Under the pieces are notes generated by a model. It ran no database searches and was not told the origin of the DNA. It worked only from the letters and a program-made list of their open reading frames with translations. A program made the position numbers and the translations under genes. Positions 16,609-24,322 of a stretch of 35,039 bases of DNA are shown here, one piece after another. Within the stretch, counting starts at the first letter, position 1; each line of letters starts with the position of its first letter. Origin of the DNA: Pseudomonadota bacterium (lineage in GTDB: Bacteria > Pseudomonadota > Alphaproteobacteria > Sphingomonadales > Sphingomonadaceae); the NCBI GenBank assembly GCA_023426225.1, contig JAFABD010000208.1, positions 1 to 35,039 on the forward strand. Reading direction: 5' to 3'.

Positions 16609-17277
16609 ATGGCAAGAACGAAGACTGCACGTCCGCGCACGACAGCGCCCAGGGAGGCCAGGGCCGAGCCCAAACAGGCGCGCGCGCTGCAAACGCGCGA
16701 GATGCTGCTCGACGTGGCCGGGCTGTTGCTCGCCGAGGTCGGCATCGAGCGCATCTCGACCAACCTGATCTGCCAGCGCGCGGGCGTCACCCCGCCCGCG
16801 CTCTACCGCTATTTCGACGACAAGTTCGCCATCATCGAGGCATTGGGGATGCGACTGATGGAGCGGCAGAACGCCGTGCTCGTCGACTGGATCGAACAGC
16901 ATGTCGCGCACGGCGTTGCCGCCGCCGCGGCCGCGACCGAGCAACTGCTGCGTGAAACCGCCGCGGTGACGCGCAGCGAGCCCGGCGGGGTGTGGATCGA
17001 ACGCGCGCTCCATGCGACGCCGCGGCTCGAGCATATCCGGATCGAATCGCACCGTTTCGTGACCGAGCGCCTCACCGAGGCGTTGGCGCCGCAGCTTCCC
17101 GACGTGCCACGCGAGGCGATCTGGCGGCGCATCCGCGTCGCGGTCGAATTCGGCTACGTCGTCGACGAACTGCTCCACAGCGAAGCCGACATGCCCGAGG
17201 ACGCGCTGTTCGCCGAAACCAGCGCGTTGCTGCGCGCCGCGTTCCTCAGCTGGACCGATCCCGTCGCTGCCGACTGA
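16609..17277 (+). CDS. TetR family transcriptional regulator
   Basis: A 222-residue regulator. The basic N-terminal tail is followed by the TetR DNA-binding domain, residues about 24-72: TREMLLDVAGLLLAEVGIERISTNLICQRAGVTPPALYRYFDDKFAIIEAL, with the recognition helix in PPALYRYF. The remainder is an all-helical ligand/dimer domain without recognisable specificity. The ATG at 16609 is the most likely start; TTG at 16600 and GTG at 16603 are in frame. It follows the MFS gene by 47 bp on the same strand, so it is a candidate local regulator of the saccharide locus. Its operator may be one of the palindromes noted here, but nothing in the sequence links them directly. Confidence 0.85.
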   Translation: MARTKTARPRTTAPREARAEPKQARALQTREMLLDVAGLLLAEVGIERISTNLICQRAGVTPPALYRYFDDKFAIIEALGMRLMERQNAVLVDWIEQHVAHGVAAAAAATEQLLRETAAVTRSEPGGVWIERALHATPRLEHIRIESHRFVTERLTEALAPQLPDVPREAIWRRIRVAVEFGYVVDELLHSEADMPEDALFAETSALLRAAFLSWTDPVAAD

Positions 17278-17294
17278 GCCGGCGGCGCGGACGC

Positions 17295-18563
17295 TCAGGC
17301 CGCGCGCGGCATCGGCGCGATCGGCAAAGGCGCCGTCGCGCGGTCGCCATGCGCGGCGTCGACAAAGGCGGCGAAATAGCCCGCCGCCGCGCGGTCGACG
17401 GTGAAGCGTGCGAGATGTGCATCGAGTTCGGCGGCGGGGGCGGGCGTCGGCACCGCCTCGGCAATTGCGGCGGCAAAGGCCGCGTCGCTGCGCGCGACCA
17501 CGCGACCGAACCGGCCCTGGCCCAGCAGGCTGCGCACCCCCGCACCGCAATCGGTCGAGATCACTGCCAGCCCGGCATCGAGCGCCTCGAGCAGCACCGC
17601 AGGAATACCTTCGTAGCGCGACGACATCAGCAGCACGTCGTAATCGCCCAGCCGCGACGCAGCGTCGGGAACATGGCCCGCAAACGTCACCCGCGCCGTC
17701 AGCGCCAGCCGCTCGGCCAAGGCCGCGAGCTGGGCCCGCTCCGGACCGTCGCCATAAATCGTCAATGTATCGTCGGCGCGCGCACCTGCGGCAAAGCCGC
17801 GCAGCATCAGGCTGAAATCCTTCTGATGGACGAGCCGGCCGACTGCAACGAAGCGCCGCCCCGCCACTGCCTCGCGCAGCCGAGGCGCGGGGTCGCTCCG
17901 CCGGTCGAGCGCGGGATCATGGACGACGAGGCTGCGCGCCGCCATCGCACGCGGCATTTCGGGCGCCATCGATTCGTCCATCAGCACCCAGCGGTGGATC
18001 AGCCGCGCCTGCAGCCACAGCCACAACCGCCATCCCGCACGCGCGACCGGCGGCAGGTCGCGTCGGGCAAGGTCATTGCTGATCTTGGTAACGATCGGCG
18101 GGCAATCGCGCCCGAGCAGCAACCGCATCATCACCGCGACGATCGTGTAAGTCGATCCGGCGACGAACAGCACGTCGGGCCGAAGGCGCCGGATGACGCC
18201 CGGGAGCTGCAGGATCATCCACAGCGTCTCCCAGCCCGCGGTCGACACCCGCGGCTGTCGCGCGACTTCGTAGTCGAGATCCTGCGCGAGCTCGGTACGC
18301 AGCGCACCGTCCTCGCGCCCGAGGAACAACGGCGCATCGACGCCGGTGCGTCGCCACTGACGAACCATCCTGAGCGCGATCCGTTCGACGCCTCCGGGCT
18401 CGAAGCTGTGGAGGAAGGTCAGCACGCGCAGACCGCGTGCCGGTCGCCCCGCGACGCCACCATCGCCTGACGGCGTTCGGGAGGCGATCGGCACAACCGT
18501 CGCGGGAGCGGGGAGCAAGGCGCTGCTATCGGGCTGGGGCCGCGAACGCTGGTCGATGGTCAT
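17295..18563 (-). CDS. GT4 family glycosyltransferase
   Basis: A 422-residue GT-B glycosyltransferase. The N-terminal Rossmann domain begins LRVLTFLHSFEPGGVERIALRM, typical of GT4 enzymes. The C-terminal domain has RRFVAVGRLVHQKDFSLMLRGF, LTIYGDGPERAQLAALAERL and the E-x7-E motif in SSRYEGIPAVLLEALDAG, which binds the nucleotide-sugar donor. Such enzymes build exopolysaccharide or lipopolysaccharide glycans at the cytoplasmic face. The ATG at 18563 is preferred to a GTG at 18596; neither has a strong Shine-Dalgarno. It is convergent with the TetR gene, 17 bp between stops, and stands alone rather than in a visible polysaccharide cluster. Confidence 0.88.
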   Translation of the reverse strand: MTIDQRSRPQPDSSALLPAPATVVPIASRTPSGDGGVAGRPARGLRVLTFLHSFEPGGVERIALRMVRQWRRTGVDAPLFLGREDGALRTELAQDLDYEVARQPRVSTAGWETLWMILQLPGVIRRLRPDVLFVAGSTYTIVAVMMRLLLGRDCPPIVTKISNDLARRDLPPVARAGWRLWLWLQARLIHRWVLMDESMAPEMPRAMAARSLVVHDPALDRRSDPAPRLREAVAGRRFVAVGRLVHQKDFSLMLRGFAAGARADDTLTIYGDGPERAQLAALAERLALTARVTFAGHVPDAASRLGDYDVLLMSSRYEGIPAVLLEALDAGLAVISTDCGAGVRSLLGQGRFGRVVARSDAAFAAAIAEAVPTPAPAAELDAHLARFTVDRAAAGYFAAFVDAAHGDRATAPLPIAPMPRAA

Positions 18564-19134
18564 ACGATAAGGACGACGCGGACAGCGTATTTCCACACCA
18601 TGTCTGAAAAATTTGTTCTGATACCGAAATGTCTTCGCTGGCGGCAGCGAGCCTGCACGACCACCTGCACTTACGAAGCGGCCTTTCCCGCGCGTGGTTC
18701 CTGAAGAGAGGTCGCAGCCCCGCTCTAGGGGAGATGGCTATCGTGGAGCCCGGCGTAGAAGCGGGCGGTCGTCGCGGCGCCATCGCAACAGAGCTGGCGC
18801 TATGCCCCGGCCGCGACGCCGAGCGGGCCGCCAGGTCTCTTGACGATCTCATCGTCGTGCTGCTGGTCGACGCCTATGACGGCTATGCCCGGCGCAGTAA
18901 CGTCGTTTTCTGTTGGGTGCACGTCCGCCACAAGTTCTCCGAGTTCGCCCAGACATCGCCGGTTGCCACAGCGTTGGTTACCTCCGTCCTGTGGTTTCGA
19001 AAGAGAAGCTAGGGTAGCCTTAACGAGCTTGTCTCGGTGTCGGCCAGACCGGCGCAGGCCAAACGGCATTGATTAGGAAATTGCGCCAGAGCTGATCGCG
19101 TGCCGGACTGGATCGATGAACAAAAGGGGGAACC
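18564..19134. other. 570-bp gap between the GT4 gene and cas3
   Basis: Apart from the IS66 remnant I see no gene. The last 145 bp should carry the promoter of the cas operon, but no clear -35/-10 pair stands out. AAAAGGGGGAACC directly before 19135 is a strong Shine-Dalgarno for cas3. The 9-mer CTAGGGTAG at 19009-19017 recurs at 21444-21452, the end of cas3. Confidence 0.5.
18860..18988 (+). pseudogene. IS66 family transposase (TnpC) remnant
   Basis: In one frame the DNA reads VDAYDGYARRSNVVFCWVHV then RHKFSEFAQTSPVAT. This matches the IS66 TnpC core around Q-V-D-G-Y-x-G-Y ... C-W-A-H-x-R-R-K-F-x-E-L-A ... P-I-A. The reading degenerates straight after PVAT, and no start, other domains or TnpA/TnpB partners are present. 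It is an internal scrap of about 130 bp, lying about 145 bp before cas3. Confidence 0.65.
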
Positions 19135-21447
19135 ATGTACGCCCATTCTCTGGAGGACGCGCCCGAAGACCGCTGGGAGCCGCTTTCGCATCATCTCAAG
19201 CAGGTCAGTGAAAGGGCGGGCGGTTTCGGACGGACCTTTGGCGCCGCGCTACCCGCACAGATCATGGGCGCGCTGCACGATATCGGCAAATGTGCCGAGG
19301 CCTATCAACGCTACATCCGTACCCCACGCACCAGCGACGCCCAGGCGCGTGGCCCGGATCATAGTACCGCCGGTGCCCAGGTCGCGATGCGTCTGTTCGG
19401 AAAAACGATCGGCCGACTTATGGCATTCGGCATTGCCGGCCATCATGGCGGGCTGATGGACGGTGCGACGCTTACCGAGCGCGAAACCAAGCTGGTGGAA
19501 GACTATGCGGGCTGGGAAGCGCATGCGCCGCCACTGCCCGATCCGGCCGCACTTGTGGCGAGCCTGACGAAGCCAAAACGCAATGCAATCGAACCCGCGT
19601 TCAGTCTCTTCTTTCTGGCACGCATGCTGTTCTCTTGCCTGGTCGATGCCGATTTCCTGGAGACGGAAGGCTTCTATGCGGCGGCAGCCGGGCTTTCGCC
19701 GCCCGAGCGGGGCGGCCGGATCGACCGGTGCCACCGCGACGCCGTTCGTGCTTACATGGCACTCCATCGTCGCGACGACACGGCCGTGAACCAACTTCGA
19801 TCGCGCGTGCTCGACCATGCCATGTCGAAGGCCGGGCTGGCGCCTGGCCTGTTCACCCTCACCGTGCCGACCGGCGGGGGCAAGACGCTCACATCGCTCA
19901 GCTTCGCTCTCGAGCATGCGATGACGCACGGGCTGGAGCGGATCGTCTACGTCATTCCCTTCACTTCAATCATCGAGCAGACGGCGGAGGTGTTTCGCAC
20001 TGCGCTGGGCGCGGAATTGGCCGGCGATGTGCTCGAACATCATTCGAGTTTCGACTGGGAGGATCGAGCACCGGCCTCCGACGGGGACAGCGAGGGCGAG
20101 GGTAGCAGTGGCCTCGCCAAGCTGCGCCGGGATGCGGAGAACTGGGACGTGCCGGTCGTGGTCACCACGGCGGTGCAATTCTTCGAGAGCCTGTTCGCCG
20201 CCCGCACCAGTCGCGCGCGCAAGCTGCACAATCTGGCGAAAAGCGTGATCGTGATCGACGAGGCCCAGTCGATCCCCGTCCATCTGCTGCGCCCGTGCAT
20301 GGCGGCAATCGACGAACTGGCGAAGAACTACGGCGCCACTGTGGTGCTGTGCACCGCCACCCAGCCGGCGCTGCGAACGCAGGACGATGCCCTGCCGCGA
20401 CGGCGCGAGGGCGATCCGGCAGAAGGCCTCGACATCCCGGCCGAGCGCGAGCTCGCCCCCGATCCCGAGGGGCTCTATACGGCGCTCCGGCGGGTGGCGG
20501 TCGAATGGCGGCGGCAGCCGATACCTGATGGCGCGATCACCGCGCGCTTTGCCGAGCAGCCGCAGATTCTCTGCATCGTCAACAGCCGGGGCCATGCCCG
20601 CGCGCTGTTCGATGCGATCGCCGATCAGCCGGGTGCCCGCCACCTGACCACGCTGATGTGCGCGAAGCACCGCCGGACGGTGCTGACCGGCATCCGTTCG
20701 GACCTGGTGGCGGGCAAGCCGGTCCGCCTGGTGGCGACCAGCCTGATCGAGGCGGGGGTCGACGTGTCCTTCCCCGAAGTCTGGCGGGCCGCCGCGGGCC
20801 TGTCGAGCATCGCCCAGGCAGCCGGGCGCTGTAATCGGAGCGGCGAGCTGACCGGGCTCGGCAGGACGGTGGTGTTCGAGCCGGCCGAACAGCGGATACC
20901 GCCCGCCATCGATGCTTTCTACACGCCGGCGCGCGAGGCGCTGCGCCGCCATGCCGAAGACCCGCTGAGCCTGGCGGCGATCCGGCATTATTATCGCGCG
21001 CTCTACTGGCACCAGGGCCATGCGGCGCTGGACCGGGCGACGGGGCTCGGCGAACCCTATGCCATCGTTCCGGCCGTGCGGGACAGCATGGACGGGCGGG
21101 GCGTCAACTTCCCGTTCCGCACGATTTCCGATGCGTTCCGGCTGATCGACGAGGTGATGGACCCGGTACTCATCCCCTATGATGTAGAGGCACAGGAAGC
21201 GCTGGCGGCGCTCGCCAGCGCCCCGGTCCCACCGGCGGGCGTCTTGCGGAAGCTCCAGCAATATGCGGTTCCGGTGCCGAAGAAGATCCGCGCAACCCTG
21301 CTTGCCAGCGGTGCCGCGAAGGTCGTGCGCGAGGACTATGGCGATCGGTTCGTGGTGCTGCAGGATCGCGACCGATATGATGATGTGCGGGGGCTGGCGA
21401 TCGAACGGGCTGCTGCTTGGCTGACTGCGGAGCGAAGTATTCTCTAG
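19135..21447 (+). CDS. cas3: CRISPR-associated nuclease-helicase Cas3 (type I-C)
   Basis: A 770-residue fusion of HD nuclease and SF2 helicase. HD-domain metal ligands are visible in GALHDIGKC (His48-Asp49), GPDHSTAG (about 75) and IAGHHGGL (about 103). The helicase has Walker A VPTGGGKT (about 244-251), the DEAH-like box VIDEAQS (about 375), motif III TATQPAL and motif VI-like QAAGRCNR. Cas3 is recruited by Cascade bound to a protospacer and unwinds and degrades the target DNA. All catalytic residues expected for activity are present. It leads the operon but, unusually for I-C, is separated from cas5c by 410 bp. Confidence 0.96.
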   Translation: MYAHSLEDAPEDRWEPLSHHLKQVSERAGGFGRTFGAALPAQIMGALHDIGKCAEAYQRYIRTPRTSDAQARGPDHSTAGAQVAMRLFGKTIGRLMAFGIAGHHGGLMDGATLTERETKLVEDYAGWEAHAPPLPDPAALVASLTKPKRNAIEPAFSLFFLARMLFSCLVDADFLETEGFYAAAAGLSPPERGGRIDRCHRDAVRAYMALHRRDDTAVNQLRSRVLDHAMSKAGLAPGLFTLTVPTGGGKTLTSLSFALEHAMTHGLERIVYVIPFTSIIEQTAEVFRTALGAELAGDVLEHHSSFDWEDRAPASDGDSEGEGSSGLAKLRRDAENWDVPVVVTTAVQFFESLFAARTSRARKLHNLAKSVIVIDEAQSIPVHLLRPCMAAIDELAKNYGATVVLCTATQPALRTQDDALPRRREGDPAEGLDIPAERELAPDPEGLYTALRRVAVEWRRQPIPDGAITARFAEQPQILCIVNSRGHARALFDAIADQPGARHLTTLMCAKHRRTVLTGIRSDLVAGKPVRLVATSLIEAGVDVSFPEVWRAAAGLSSIAQAAGRCNRSGELTGLGRTVVFEPAEQRIPPAIDAFYTPAREALRRHAEDPLSLAAIRHYYRALYWHQGHAALDRATGLGEPYAIVPAVRDSMDGRGVNFPFRTISDAFRLIDEVMDPVLIPYDVEAQEALAALASAPVPPAGVLRKLQQYAVPVPKKIRATLLASGAAKVVREDYGDRFVVLQDRDRYDDVRGLAIERAAAWLTAERSIL

Positions 21448-21468
21448 GGTAGTACGCCACGATCGCCA

Positions 21469-21484
21469 TATAACGCGTCACAGT
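21469..21484 (+). promoter_or_regulatory. Candidate internal promoter -10 (TATAAC) after cas3
   Basis: TATAAC at 21469-21474 is the best -10-like hexamer in the cas3-cas5 interval; the -35 is weak. Transcription would start near 21481. The following bases, ACAGTATGG from 21480, match the first nine bases of the spacer-like segment at 21699 except at position 6. Confidence 0.35.
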
Positions 21485-21610
21485 ATGGGTGCGTTTTCCC
21501 TGGGACTGCTTTCTGAATTGCCCTCGCGAATCGCGTATGCATGCCCGGGAAATGCACCCCCAGCGTGGGAATAAACATGAACCTCCCTCCGAGGAAAGGA
21601 GGTATGCGCT

Positions 21611-21640
21611 ATGTGGTACATCACCATCAGGAGGTTCTGA
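21611..21640 (+). CDS. Nine-codon mini-ORF with tandem AGG codons, candidate CreT-like toxin RNA
   Basis: The frame is MWYITIRRF followed by TGA. AAAGGAGGT at 21595-21603 is an almost perfect anti-16S complement, seven bases from this ATG and too close (one base) to serve the ATG at 21604. Codons 7 and 8 are AGG AGG, a rare arginine codon in high-GC alphaproteobacteria. Known CreT toxins of CreTA modules include small RNAs with strong Shine-Dalgarno and consecutive rare codons that sequester a scarce tRNA. The resemblance is seen in the sequence; the function is inference. Confidence 0.35.
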   Translation: MWYITIRRF

Positions 21641-21666
21641 GGAAGGGGAGCGAGGCTTTTACTGCC

Positions 21667-21761
21667 TCCCAGCTGTTGGTGGCGACGCGGATCGAAACAC
21701 AGTTTGGTTCGGTAACTTTCGCCTACAAATGCTGCACCCTCTGCGAGGTGCGGATTCATGA
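21667..21761 (+). ncRNA. Degenerate repeat-spacer-repeat unit, candidate CreA/CreR-like crRNA gene
   Basis: The 18 bases ending GGATCGAAAC at 21698 match 15 of the last 18 bases of the array repeat, including an exact 10-base 3' end that would form the crRNA 5' handle. Then come 31 bases (ACAGTTTGGTTCGG...) of about spacer length. Next is a second degenerate repeat at 21730-21761 with the hairpin CACC(C)TC-TGC-GAGGTG and GGAT at the same offset as in the array repeat. The upstream half of the first repeat is poorly conserved. Cas5c could process such a transcript. No transcript evidence is available here. Confidence 0.45.
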
Positions 21762-21857
21762 ATAGATTTCACCGCTGCCAGTATTGCTTTATTTTTTGGC
21801 GTGTTGCTTGCGCACGCATATGAATCGGAATAATGAACCCAAAGGACTGGGGGAATA

Positions 21858-22523
21858 ATGGCGGTTCGGTTGCACATCTGGGGGGAGCGTGCCTGCTTCA
21901 CGCGGCCGGAGATGAAGGTGGAGCGCGTCAGCTATGACGTGATCACGCCCTCCGCAGCACGCGGTATCCTCGAGGCGATCCACTGGAAGCCGGCGATCCG
22001 CTGGCATGTCGACCGGATCCATGTGCTGCGGCCGATCCGGTTCCAGTCGATCCGGCGCAACGAAGTCGGCGCCAAGGCGAGCGCCGCCAACGCCGCCGGT
22101 GCGATGAAGCGCGGCACCACGTATGGCCTGGGCATCGCGGTCGACGACGACCGCCAGCAGCGCGCGGCGCTGGTGCTGGTTGATGTCGGCTATGTGATCG
22201 AGGCGCATTTCACAATGACCGACCGGGCAGGGCCCGAGGACAGCCCGGCGAAGCATATCGCGATGTTCAACCGCCGCGCCGCGCAGGGGCAGTGTTTCCA
22301 CCGCCCGTGCCTAGGCACCCGCGAATTTCCCGCCGAGTTCGCGCTGGTCGAGGAAGGCGCTGCGCTGCCGCCCTCGACGCTCGACAAGCCGGACGCCGAT
22401 TTCGGCTGGATGCTGCACGACATCGATTTCGCGCGCGGCAATGAATCGCGCTTCTTTCGCGCGCAGATGCAGGGCGGCGTGATCGAGGTGCCGCCCTTCG
22501 ATGCCGAGACGGTGCTGCGATGA
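21858..22523 (+). CDS. cas5c: Cas5c (Cas5d), pre-crRNA endonuclease and Cascade subunit
   Basis: A 221-residue RAMP protein. In type I-C there is no Cas6, and Cas5c cuts the repeat to leave an 11-nt 5' handle, then stays in Cascade. The start WGERACFTRPEMKVERVSYDV is the I-C family pattern, and a Lys132-His133 pair in AKHIAMFNRR corresponds to the catalytic dyad described for Cas5d. GQCFHRPCLGTREFPAEF is also typical. The ATG at 21858 has a purine-rich leader. The stop overlaps the cas8c start as ATGA. Confidence 0.94.
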   Translation: MAVRLHIWGERACFTRPEMKVERVSYDVITPSAARGILEAIHWKPAIRWHVDRIHVLRPIRFQSIRRNEVGAKASAANAAGAMKRGTTYGLGIAVDDDRQQRAALVLVDVGYVIEAHFTMTDRAGPEDSPAKHIAMFNRRAAQGQCFHRPCLGTREFPAEFALVEEGAALPPSTLDKPDADFGWMLHDIDFARGNESRFFRAQMQGGVIEVPPFDAETVLR

Positions 22524-24322
22524 CGATCCTGCAGGCGCTGCACGCCTATTACGAGCGGCTGGACGATGTCGCGGCGCCGGGCTGGAGCCAGGAGAAGTTC
22601 GGCTGGTGCATCGTGCTGAGCCCGGACGGCGCGGCGATCGACGTCGAGAATCTCCACGACCTTACCGGCAAGAAGCCCAAGCCGACACTGCGGGTGGTGC
22701 CGGCCGCCGTGAAGCGCACCGTGGCGATCTCCCCCAATTTCCTGTGGGACAAGACCGCCTATGTGCTGGGCCGCACCGCGGGCGAGGGCAAGCGCACGGC
22801 GGACGAGCACGCCGCGTTCGTCGCGCTGCATCTCGATAGGCTGGCGGGGCAGGAGGATGCGGGGCTTGCGGCGCTTCGGCGCTTTCTGGAACGCTGGCGC
22901 CCCGACCAGTTCGAGGCATTGCCGCACGGCGGCGCGGAGATGCTCGACGCCAATGTGATGTTCCGGTTGGACGGCGAGCATGGCTTCCTCCACGAACGTC
23001 CGGCCGCGCGGGCGCTGGTGGAAGCCGCCGGCAGCCCCGGCACCGATGCAATCATGGGCAGCCTTTGCCTGGTTACCGGCGAACTGGCTCCGGTCGCGCG
23101 CCTGCATCCGACGATCAAGGGCGTCGAAGGCGCGCAGTCCTCGGGCGCCGCGCTGGTGTCCTTCAATCTCGACGCCTTCACCTCGCTCGGCAAGGACCAG
23201 GGCGAGAATGCGCCCACCAGCGAGGCGGCGGCGTTCCGCTATGGTGCGGCGCTCAACCGCATGTTGCAGCGGGACAGCGGCAACCGCCTGTCGCGCCCGA
23301 TCGGCGACGCGACGGTGGTGTTCTGGGCCGATGCGAGCAAGGCCGAGGCGGAGGCTGCCGACGCCTTCATGGCGCTGCTGATGGAGCCGGACGCGCAGAC
23401 CATCACCGACGAGAAGGAGGTCACCCGGCTGCGGACGCAGATCGATGAGATCGCCGCCGGGCGTCCCGTGGCGGAGCTGCGCCCGGACATCGCGCCGGGC
23501 ACGCAGTTTCATGTTCTCGGGTTGTCGCCCAACGCGGCGCGGATTTCGATCCGCTTCTGGCTTTCCGGTGGGCTCGACCAGTTCGCCACCGCGCTCGCCC
23601 GCCATTATAACGACATGCGGATCGAACCGCTGCCGCGCGCCTGGGGGGCGGCGCCGTCCGTCCGCCGGCTGCTCGCGCAGACCGTTGCCGCGCAGGGCGA
23701 GATGAAGAATATTCCCCCGCTGCTCGCGGGAGAGATGATGCGCGCGGTCCTTTCCGGCGGCGCCTATCCGCAAACGCTGCTCGCCGCCGCGCTGATGCGG
23801 CTTCGCGCCGGTGATGATCCCGCTTCCGGCTGGCATGCTGCCGCGATCCGCGGTGTGCTGGCGCGATCCCCTGATTATGTCGCTTCCTTTGGAGAACCCC
23901 CGATGAGCCTGCAACGGGACACTGCGGAGCCGGGCTACCAGCTTGGCCGGCTGTTCGCCGTCTATGAACTGGCGCAGCGCGCGGCCTTGGGTCGCGTGAA
24001 CGCCAGCATTCGCGACAAATATTTCGGCGCTGCCTCGGCCACGCCGGCCAGCGTGTTCCCGATCATCGTGCGCGGCGGCCAGAACCACCTCGCCAAGGTG
24101 CGCAAGGAAAAGCCGGGCTGGGCCACGCTGATCGAGCGGGAGCTGGAGGAGATCCACAGCCATCTCGATCCCATGCTGCCGCGTTCGCTGAGCCTGCAGA
24201 AGCAGGGCGCCTTCGCGATCGGCTATTACCACCAACGCGCCACCAAGCTGAGCAGCGACAAGGTCGGGGAACTCGACCCGACCGCGCTCACCGATTCCGA
24301 TGAGACCGAGGGGGAAGCATGA
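22520..24322 (+). CDS. cas8c: Cas8c (Csd1), large subunit of type I-C Cascade
   Basis: A 600-residue Csd1-family protein. It should recognise the PAM and start R-loop formation; in type I-C an internal start in this gene also yields the small subunit Cas11c, and ATG codons in the C-terminal quarter (for example MSLQRDTAEPGYQLGRLFAVYELAQRAALG) could serve it. Family features include LHDLTGKKPKPTLRVVPAAVKRT, FLWDKTAYVLG and SFNLDAFTSLGKDQGENAPTSE. Overlaps of 4 bp with cas5c and cas7c show tight coupling. Confidence 0.95.
   Translation: MTILQALHAYYERLDDVAAPGWSQEKFGWCIVLSPDGAAIDVENLHDLTGKKPKPTLRVVPAAVKRTVAISPNFLWDKTAYVLGRTAGEGKRTADEHAAFVALHLDRLAGQEDAGLAALRRFLERWRPDQFEALPHGGAEMLDANVMFRLDGEHGFLHERPAARALVEAAGSPGTDAIMGSLCLVTGELAPVARLHPTIKGVEGAQSSGAALVSFNLDAFTSLGKDQGENAPTSEAAAFRYGAALNRMLQRDSGNRLSRPIGDATVVFWADASKAEAEAADAFMALLMEPDAQTITDEKEVTRLRTQIDEIAAGRPVAELRPDIAPGTQFHVLGLSPNAARISIRFWLSGGLDQFATALARHYNDMRIEPLPRAWGAAPSVRRLLAQTVAAQGEMKNIPPLLAGEMMRAVLSGGAYPQTLLAAALMRLRAGDDPASGWHAAAIRGVLARSPDYVASFGEPPMSLQRDTAEPGYQLGRLFAVYELAQRAALGRVNASIRDKYFGAASATPASVFPIIVRGGQNHLAKVRKEKPGWATLIERELEEIHSHLDPMLPRSLSLQKQGAFAIGYYHQRATKLSSDKVGELDPTALTDSDETEGEA
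23902..24322 (+). CDS. Possible internal Cas11c small subunit within cas8c
   Basis: In type I-C systems a small subunit is translated from an internal start near the 3' end of cas8c. Here the ATG at 23902 (MSLQRDTAEPGYQLG) opens the helical C-terminal part in the cas8c frame, about 140 residues, and is preceded by TGGAGAACCCCCG, a reasonable Shine-Dalgarno. This follows known family biology plus the local signal; expression is not proven. Confidence 0.55.

Larger units (their letters stand above)
21448..21857. other. 410-bp cas3-cas5 interval with degenerate CRISPR repeats and mini-ORFs
   Basis: This gap is far larger than the 4-bp overlaps joining cas5-cas8-cas7. In order it holds a candidate promoter (21469), a 29-codon frame starting ATG at 21485 and ending TAA at 21572-21574, a 9-codon mini-ORF (21611-21640) and a hairpin (21646-21656 with 21664-21670). 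These are followed by a degenerate repeat (21667-21698), a spacer-like segment (21699-21729) and a second repeat-like hairpin (21730-21761). A 62-residue frame at 21577-21765 also spans it but has no matching ribosome binding site. The final 90 bp include the Shine-Dalgarno of cas5c (AAAGGACTGGGGGA). Confidence 0.6.

Noticed and set aside
18966..18980. ACAGCGTTGGTT before cas3 as a second target of the spacer-like segment
   Set aside because: The match needs a one-base gap, which type I guide-target pairing would not tolerate, and no TTC precedes it.
18629..19012. 127-residue plus-strand frame before cas3
   Set aside because: Only residues about 78-115 resemble anything (IS66 TnpC); the remainder and the start are not gene-like.
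21577..21765. 62-residue frame with a CC..C tail across the cas3-cas5 gap, considered as an anti-CRISPR-like gene
   Set aside because: It has no suitable ribosome binding site at 21577, and the strong Shine-Dalgarno favours another frame. Repeat-like sequences explain part of it. It cannot be fully excluded.
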